A stretch of 30,839 bases of DNA from JBBQUP01 sp038212305 (GTDB taxonomy: Bacteria; Bacteroidota; Bacteroidia; Bacteroidales; Marinilabiliaceae): the NCBI GenBank assembly GCA_038212305.1, contig JBBQUP010000032.1:1-30839 (forward strand), given 5' to 3'. Position numbers and translations under genes: made by a program. Of the stretch, positions 26,507 through 30,839 are shown one piece after another. The notes beneath the pieces were generated by a model. That model ran no database searches, was not told the origin of the DNA, and saw only the letters and a program-made list of their open reading frames with translations. Position 1 is the first letter of the stretch, and each line of letters begins with the position of its first letter.

Positions 26507-26636
26507 AAGATGTTACAGATTTTTACAACACTAAACAATATCACTAACGGTTATATTGTAATTCTAACCCAAATTAATACATGACTTTGCAAAAAACACT
26601 AACAAGAACACAAAACACATTTACATCTCAAAATCT

Positions 26637-26665
26637 ACTGGAAGATTAATAATCCAGTGCTTTTT
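26637..26665 (+). terminator. Candidate terminator after the TonB receptor gene
   Basis: ACTGGA (26637-26642) and TCCAGT (26653-26658) with a 10-nt loop, then GCTTTTTG. It lies about 130 bp after the receptor stop and 20 bp from the end of the convergent GNAT gene. Confidence 0.5.
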
Positions 26666-26684
26666 GATATCCAGAGCAAACTAT

Positions 26685-27167
26685 TTAAGCAAGTTTATAC
26701 ACAATCTCCTTCACTCCCTTTACAATCCTTCGTTTCTCTTTCACAAATCCAGCTTTCAAAGCCAATTTTATCGAGGCCTCATTATCCGGATCAACAACCA
26801 CACGTAAAAACTTTATGTTATCGGTTGATAAATTAGCAAGTAACAGTTTTACTGAACGAATTGCATAACCTTTTCCATGGTACAAAGGATTAAAATGATA
26901 TCCGAGATAACAATATTTTCGTTTTTTATCGAGCGTTAAAATTCCAATCATTAAATCATCAGGCATTTTAGCCACAGCGTACTCAATATACAAAGAATCA
27001 TCTTTGTATTGCAAAATGCGATTCATTATCTCAGGCATTTCGTCCCTTCCGATAGGTTCAAAATCATCATACCTGCAAACTTCTGGATGACTATAAATAT
27101 CAAAATAAGCTCTTTCGTCGGAAGGCTGAATGCAACGAATATGTAATTCGTTATCAGATACATTCAT
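26685..27167 (-). CDS. GNAT-family N-acetyltransferase (RimJ/RimL-like)
   Basis: A 160-residue acyltransferase that would use acetyl-CoA; the acceptor is unknown. The start LHIRCIQPSDERAYFDIYSHPEVCRYDDFEPI is typical of the RimJ/RimL-like branch. The acetyl-CoA pyrophosphate-binding motif is in NPLYHGKGYAIRSVKLLL (near residues 94-111, with HGKGYA). The C-terminal strand-helix VVVDPDNEASIKLALKAGFVKE is the usual motif B region. It is divergent from the PhzF gene and looks monocistronic. Confidence 0.88.
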   Translation of the reverse strand: MNVSDNELHIRCIQPSDERAYFDIYSHPEVCRYDDFEPIGRDEMPEIMNRILQYKDDSLYIEYAVAKMPDDLMIGILTLDKKRKYCYLGYHFNPLYHGKGYAIRSVKLLLANLSTDNIKFLRVVVDPDNEASIKLALKAGFVKEKRRIVKGVKEIVYKLA

Positions 27168-27305
27168 GTTAATAGATGCTTTAAAATTAGAAAACGAAAT
27201 TAAGAGAAAATTTAAAGCAATTACTCAAAAATCAGATTAATTGTTGCGATACAAATTTAAACCCAATAATTTACTATCTTTAATAGAAATAATAAAAATA
27301 AGGCT

Positions 27306-28139
27306 ATGGTTTTGGAAAAGTATATCAATCGATTTTATCAAGTCGATGCCTTCACATCAGAACCCTTTAAAGGAAATCCTGCTGGTATTATGATTTGTAA
27401 ATCTAGCACATCTACCGATTTCATGCAGAAAATGGCTGCGGAAATAAACCTCCCTGAAACAGCATTTATTTATGAAATAGATCATGCGCTACACGTTCGC
27501 TTTTTTACGCCAGAAACAGAAATACCATTATGTGGTCATGCCACTTTAGCCGCAGCTCATGTACTATTTGAAAAAGGCATTATGTCCCAAAATTCACCTC
27601 TAAAACTTTCTTCACAACGACATTTATTAGAGGCGGAAAAAACAGAGGATGGAAAAATACGCTTAAAACTCCCGCTATATACTTTTGAGAAATCGGATAG
27701 ATTAAAGGAATTTAATAACGTATCTGGAATACGATGCGATGAACTATACAAAACCGAACATGGTTGGTACATGGCAATTTTAAATACAGAAGAGGAAATC
27801 ATGCGACTAAATCCTCATTTGCAACACATGAAACATTCTGATTTTGGACAGGTTATCGTGAGTTCACCAGCTAGGAAAGATCAATCGGTAGATTATTTCG
27901 TGCGTTGCTTTGTTCCTGGATTTGGTATTGATGAAGACCCCGTTACTGGATCTGCTCAATGTGCGCTTGCCCCTTATTGGTCTCGTAAAAAACGCAAAAA
28001 TAATTTTGAAGTCTATCAATCATCTCGACGCGGAGGAAAATTAACTGTCGCTGTTCATTCAGATTATTTATTTCTTAGTGGTAATGCCGTTACGCTGTTT
28101 GAAGGGAATGTATTATTTGATCATCTCAATGAAATATAA
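27306..28139 (+). CDS. PhzF-family isomerase
   Basis: A 277-residue protein of the PhzF / diaminopimelate-epimerase-like fold, which normally dimerises with one active site per chain. Motifs: FYQVDAFTSEPFKGNPAGIMI, NLPETAFIY with Glu51 at the catalytic position, RFFTPETEIPLCGHATLAAAHVL, and VRCFVPGFGIDEDPVTGSAQCALAPYW near the C-terminus. In phenazine producers PhzF isomerises trans-2,3-dihydro-3-hydroxyanthranilate; no other phenazine genes are seen here, so the substrate is unknown. A near-consensus TATCTTTA box at 27275-27282 could be its -7 element. Confidence 0.92.
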   Translation: MVLEKYINRFYQVDAFTSEPFKGNPAGIMICKSSTSTDFMQKMAAEINLPETAFIYEIDHALHVRFFTPETEIPLCGHATLAAAHVLFEKGIMSQNSPLKLSSQRHLLEAEKTEDGKIRLKLPLYTFEKSDRLKEFNNVSGIRCDELYKTEHGWYMAILNTEEEIMRLNPHLQHMKHSDFGQVIVSSPARKDQSVDYFVRCFVPGFGIDEDPVTGSAQCALAPYWSRKKRKNNFEVYQSSRRGGKLTVAVHSDYLFLSGNAVTLFEGNVLFDHLNEI

Positions 28140-28141
28140 AA

Positions 28142-28175
28142 TGCAATCACCCGAACAAATATTCGGGTGATTGCA
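28142..28175 (-). terminator. Perfect 14-bp hairpin between convergent genes, terminator of the DUF4861 gene
   Basis: TGCAATCACCCGAA (28142-28155) and TTCGGGTGATTGCA (28162-28175) with a 6-nt loop. On the minus strand it is followed by TTTTATATTT, so it suits the DUF4861 gene; on the plus strand no T-tract follows, so it is a weaker stop for the PhzF gene. Confidence 0.75.
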
Positions 28176-28204
28176 CAAACACATACACAACACAAAAACT
28201 TACT

Positions 28205-29425
28205 TTATTTATTTAAACTCTCAACCTGCAATTTAAGAGCGCTCGCTTTTAATTCATCAATAAACGCTGAAGAGTCTGTTAATTGTTCATTTTGTTTTTG
28301 CCAACCACTATAAAAGTAAAATGTAGTTGGAACAGATTTATTTAGTTTCAAATACATCAGATAGGTTTCTGTAATTCCATCCCCTTCCATTGGCGATACT
28401 TTTTGATTAACCAATTCACTATCAGCAATCATAATTCCTAAACCTAATGTCTCACCTTCGAAGGCTTGATTGCCAATTGTTGCAAATAATTTATAATTAT
28501 CCTGTTCTGATGTAAATAACAACAATTCATGCTTATTTACAATTCCAGTGACTAATTGTTCATCGCCTTTGCATCCATCAATCCAAACCTGAGAACGATA
28601 AAAACCATCTCCAGCATAAATTGATATACGATGTTTAATATTATAATTCCGTTCTCCAATATGCATATCATTGAAGCCTAAGTCAAACATAGCACGCACA
28701 GGACCTTCAGTAATAAAGCGATAAGTTCCTTCGGAACCAGGCCCTATTCGATATGACGAATCTCCAATAGATAAAGCAATAGAACCTGCACCTAACGAGT
28801 TTGCTACTTTTAAGATATCCATCCCCCACCAATCCAATTTATGATAATTGTGATTTCGAATTCCCACACTATCTAACACCATTTGAGTGGATTGTTTACC
28901 AAAAATATCAATTCCATTTCTTGCGTCATAATAGTTTCGAAAAGCAACTTTATCATTTTCCCACGCTGGCCCTTCCATCTGGTATATTTCGGTTATGGAT
29001 GGGCTATCATTTGATTTTAAACGCAAATCGGTAGTAACTTCTTCATATGGTTCAAATTTTCGACCGAATCGAATATTTGTACGTTTATTAAATATTGGCA
29101 TATCCTCAACTTTACTGCTCGAAAAGGAAACCCTATTTGATTCATTTGCTTTTAAATTAATTAAAAAAGCAAGCTCATCCCATACGCCATCACCATCTAA
29201 ATCATCGCATTGAGAGGGTAATACAATGCCATTCATCTCCGTAACTTTAATTACAGTACTAGCAGGAATTGATCCTATTAAATTAGCAACTTCAGATCTG
29301 TCGACAACAATTACCACATCTGAAATTGCAACACTGTGGTTATTCGTTATTGTTTTAGTAGGCTGCTTTGATTCACACGAGCTGCTGAATACAAAAACCG
29401 CAAACAACAAAATGATTATTTTCAT
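28205..29425 (-). CDS. DUF4861 lipoprotein of a uronate-degradation locus
   Basis: A 406-residue protein with a lipoprotein signal (hydrophobic run, then FSSSC, Cys17). It matches the DUF4861 family, which in Bacteroidota is often found next to genes for pectin, alginate or other uronate breakdown; its activity is not established to my knowledge. Visible features are an EF-hand-like DDLDGDGVWDELAF near residue 78, likely to bind calcium, the aromatic-rich NHNYHKLDWWGMDILKVANSLGAGSIAL, and a C-terminal strand pair ending TTFYFYSGWQKQ. It lies downstream of kduD on the same strand, separated by a hairpin, so it may have its own promoter. A role on oligouronides in the periplasm is inference from context. 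Confidence 0.82.
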   Translation of the reverse strand: MKIIILLFAVFVFSSSCESKQPTKTITNNHSVAISDVVIVVDRSEVANLIGSIPASTVIKVTEMNGIVLPSQCDDLDGDGVWDELAFLINLKANESNRVSFSSSKVEDMPIFNKRTNIRFGRKFEPYEEVTTDLRLKSNDSPSITEIYQMEGPAWENDKVAFRNYYDARNGIDIFGKQSTQMVLDSVGIRNHNYHKLDWWGMDILKVANSLGAGSIALSIGDSSYRIGPGSEGTYRFITEGPVRAMFDLGFNDMHIGERNYNIKHRISIYAGDGFYRSQVWIDGCKGDEQLVTGIVNKHELLLFTSEQDNYKLFATIGNQAFEGETLGLGIMIADSELVNQKVSPMEGDGITETYLMYLKLNKSVPTTFYFYSGWQKQNEQLTDSSAFIDELKASALKLQVESLNK

Positions 29426-29497
29426 CTCGGTATAGATTTATTATTAATAAACATTTTCTTAGAAACTATTTTCAATAAAGTTTAAAAAAGTTATTAA

Positions 29498-29538
29498 AGC
29501 AATACATGTATTAAAAAAAAGTCTCAACATGTATTGCT
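29498..29538 (-). terminator. Hairpin between kduD and the DUF4861 gene
   Basis: AGCAATACATGT (29498-29509) and ACATGTATTGCT (29527-29538) form a perfect 12-bp stem with a 17-nt loop, 13 bp after the kduD stop. On the minus strand the following TTTAATAACTTTTTT is only partly T-rich, so partial termination or transcript-end protection is as likely as full termination. Confidence 0.5.
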
Positions 29539-29551
29539 CTTTTTTATCGTT

Positions 29552-30358
29552 CTATATTTCTGAAAGATCGTTTTCTCCTTTTACGTAACCAAAATTGGCT
29601 AAAATACCACCATCAACATATAAAATATGTCCATTCACAAAATTACTGGCTTGCGATGATAAGAATAAAGCTGCATTACCAACATCTTCGGGCTCTCCCC
29701 AACGAGCAGCAGGTGTGCGCATCATAACTAAATCGTTAAATGGATGTCCATTCTCACGAATAGGAGCTGTTTGTGAAGTTGCAATGTATCCAGGACCTAT
29801 TCCATTAACCTGAACATTGTATTTTGCCCATTCGCAGCACATATTGGCAGTTAACAGCTTTAAACCTCCTTTAGCAGCAGCATAAGCAGAAACTGAATTA
29901 CGACCATAAACGCTCATCATTGAGCACATATTAATAATTTTACCAGCTCTTTTACGAATCATACCTGGAGCAACACGTTTAGCAACAATTAATGGAGCAA
30001 CTAAATCAACATCAATTACTTGCTTAAAATCACTAATAGGCATATCTAAAATTGGAATTCGCTTAATTATTCCTGCATTATTTACCAAGATATCAACTTC
30101 ACCAACTTCTTTTTCAATCTGAGTTATCCCTTTGTCAACATCCGACTCGTTGGTCACGTCAAAAGTTAATGTATAAACATCCACTCCAACACTTTTATAC
30201 TCATCTATACACTCCTTTAATTTATCACTTGATAAATCATTAACACAAATCTTAGCACCTGCTTGTCCTAAAACTTTACCAATAGCCATTCCAATTCCAT
30301 GTGTTCCACCTGTTATAAGGACTACTTTCCCATTTAACCCAAAAAGTTCTTGTATCAT
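29552..30358 (-). CDS. kduD: Short-chain dehydrogenase, KduD-type (2-dehydro-3-deoxy-D-gluconate 5-dehydrogenase / gluconate 5-dehydrogenase)
   Basis: A 268-residue classical SDR. The NAD(P)-binding loop is TGGTHGIGMAIG near residues 17-28, followed by NNAGI, a catalytic Ser within NMCSMMSVYG, and YAAAK (Tyr and Lys of the active site). GPGYIATSQT and the C-terminal VDGG are as expected. It lies 17 bp after kduI on the same strand, so it very likely reduces 2,5-diketo-3-deoxygluconate to 2-keto-3-deoxygluconate, the step after KduI in breakdown of unsaturated galacturonate or glucuronate. Automated annotation often calls Bacteroidota members gluconate 5-dehydrogenase; the neighbour favours the KduD role. 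Confidence 0.9.
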   Translation of the reverse strand: MIQELFGLNGKVVLITGGTHGIGMAIGKVLGQAGAKICVNDLSSDKLKECIDEYKSVGVDVYTLTFDVTNESDVDKGITQIEKEVGEVDILVNNAGIIKRIPILDMPISDFKQVIDVDLVAPLIVAKRVAPGMIRKRAGKIINMCSMMSVYGRNSVSAYAAAKGGLKLLTANMCCEWAKYNVQVNGIGPGYIATSQTAPIRENGHPFNDLVMMRTPAARWGEPEDVGNAALFLSSQASNFVNGHILYVDGGILANFGYVKGENDLSEI

Positions 30359-30375
30359 TGTAGTATTAATTAATG

Positions 30376-30839
30376 TTATTTTAATTCATTTGGTTGACGA
30401 ATATCCATGTCACCATAATTCAAGTTTTCGCCAGCCATTCCCCATATAAAAGTATAATTTGAGGTCCCAGCTGCGCTATGAATACTCCATGATGGAGATA
30501 ATACAGCTTGCTCGTTTTGCATCCAAATATGGCGAGTTTCATCAGGTTGTCCCATAAAATGACAAATGGCTTGAGGTTTCTCAACTTCGAAATAGAAATA
30601 TGCTTCCATCCGTCGGTTATGTGTATGAGCAGGCATTGTATTCCAAACACTCCCCTGCTTAAGTTCAGTCATACCCATTTGAAGTTGACAAGTTTCAACC
30701 ACACTGTTTACAATCATTTTATTAATTACTCGATGATTAGATGCTTCCATGCTTCCCATCACAACAATTTCAGCTTCGTTTTTGCTCACTTTTTTGTTTG
30801 GAAATTTAGCATGTGCAGGCGCTGAATTAAAATATATTT
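30376..30839 (-). CDS. kduI: 5-keto-4-deoxyuronate isomerase, C-terminal part (runs off the window)
   Basis: The frame stays open to the right edge, so only the last 154 or so codons are present out of about 280 in the family. It isomerises 5-keto-4-deoxyuronate to 2,5-diketo-3-deoxygluconate in the cytoplasm. The visible part starts IYFNSAPAHAKFPNKKV and carries TINK-like VINKMIV, VETCQLQMGMTEL, the metal-binding HTHNRRMEAYFYF (two His and a Glu), GQPDETRHIWMQNEQAVLSPSWSIHS and FIWGMAGENLNYGDMD, all characteristic of KduI. A GTG at 30787-30789 is internal, not the start. It is upstream of kduD with 17 bp between them, so the two form an operon. Confidence 0.94.
   Translation of the reverse strand, partial: IYFNSAPAHAKFPNKKVSKNEAEIVVMGSMEASNHRVINKMIVNSVVETCQLQMGMTELKQGSVWNTMPAHTHNRRMEAYFYFEVEKPQAICHFMGQPDETRHIWMQNEQAVLSPSWSIHSAAGTSNYTFIWGMAGENLNYGDMDIRQPNELK

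Noticed and set aside
27306..28139. PhzF homologue as evidence for phenazine synthesis
   Set aside because: No other phenazine genes are present, and PhzF-like proteins are common in non-producers.
28142..28175. The perfect 14-bp hairpin as an attachment or recombination site
   Set aside because: It lies between convergent stops with a T-rich tail on the minus strand; a terminator explains it, and no integrase or second copy is seen.
30376..30789. KduI as a complete 137-residue protein from a GTG
   Set aside because: The frame is open upstream of the GTG to the window edge and encodes further KduI sequence, so the gene is cut by the window, not short.

Overview
The window looks like a chromosomal segment of an AT-rich member of the Bacteroidota, probably an anaerobic or facultative Bacteroidales/Marinilabiliales-type organism. 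Evidence: a short primary sigma factor without region 1.1, Rho with a long low-complexity N-terminal insertion, TAnnTTTG-type -7 boxes, few Shine-Dalgarno sequences, a tmRNA tag reading GENNYALAA, a type IX secretion sorting domain, and typical Bacteroidota families (TonB-dependent receptor, DUF4922, DUF4861). Genus-level placement is inference. No phage, CRISPR array, transposase or tRNA gene was found.

Layout. Positions 1-402 hold a small non-coding repeat-like element and the terminator of nifJ. Positions 403-10167 are mostly housekeeping: pyruvate:ferredoxin oxidoreductase, an AAA_14/DUF4143-type ATPase, rho and rpoD (divergent), rpe, and the tmRNA gene ssrA with its promoter and terminator. 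Positions 10346-12219 hold an aldo/keto reductase and a small SLOG (YspA/DUF2493) protein.

Positions 12228-22106 form the most interesting part, a probable muropeptide/MurNAc salvage neighbourhood. It has an AmpG-type transporter with an unusual periplasmic insertion, a SpoIID-like protein with no signal peptide that is translationally coupled to the transporter, an unknown 718-residue exported protein, a HIT/GalT-like DUF4922 protein, a tandem glycosyltransferase, and divergent murQ. Embedded in it is a DUF2271 gene whose type IX sorting domain is cut by a single in-frame TAA.

Positions 22227-26506 hold yebC, then a two-gene unit of a cytochrome c/PQQ-type sugar dehydrogenase and a TonB-dependent receptor, which suggests scavenged PQQ or sugar use in the periplasm. 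Positions 26685-28139 hold a GNAT acetyltransferase and a PhzF-family isomerase. Positions 28205-30839 are the edge of a uronate (pectin-type) degradation locus: a DUF4861 lipoprotein, a KduD-type dehydrogenase and the C-terminal half of KduI, which runs off the right end.
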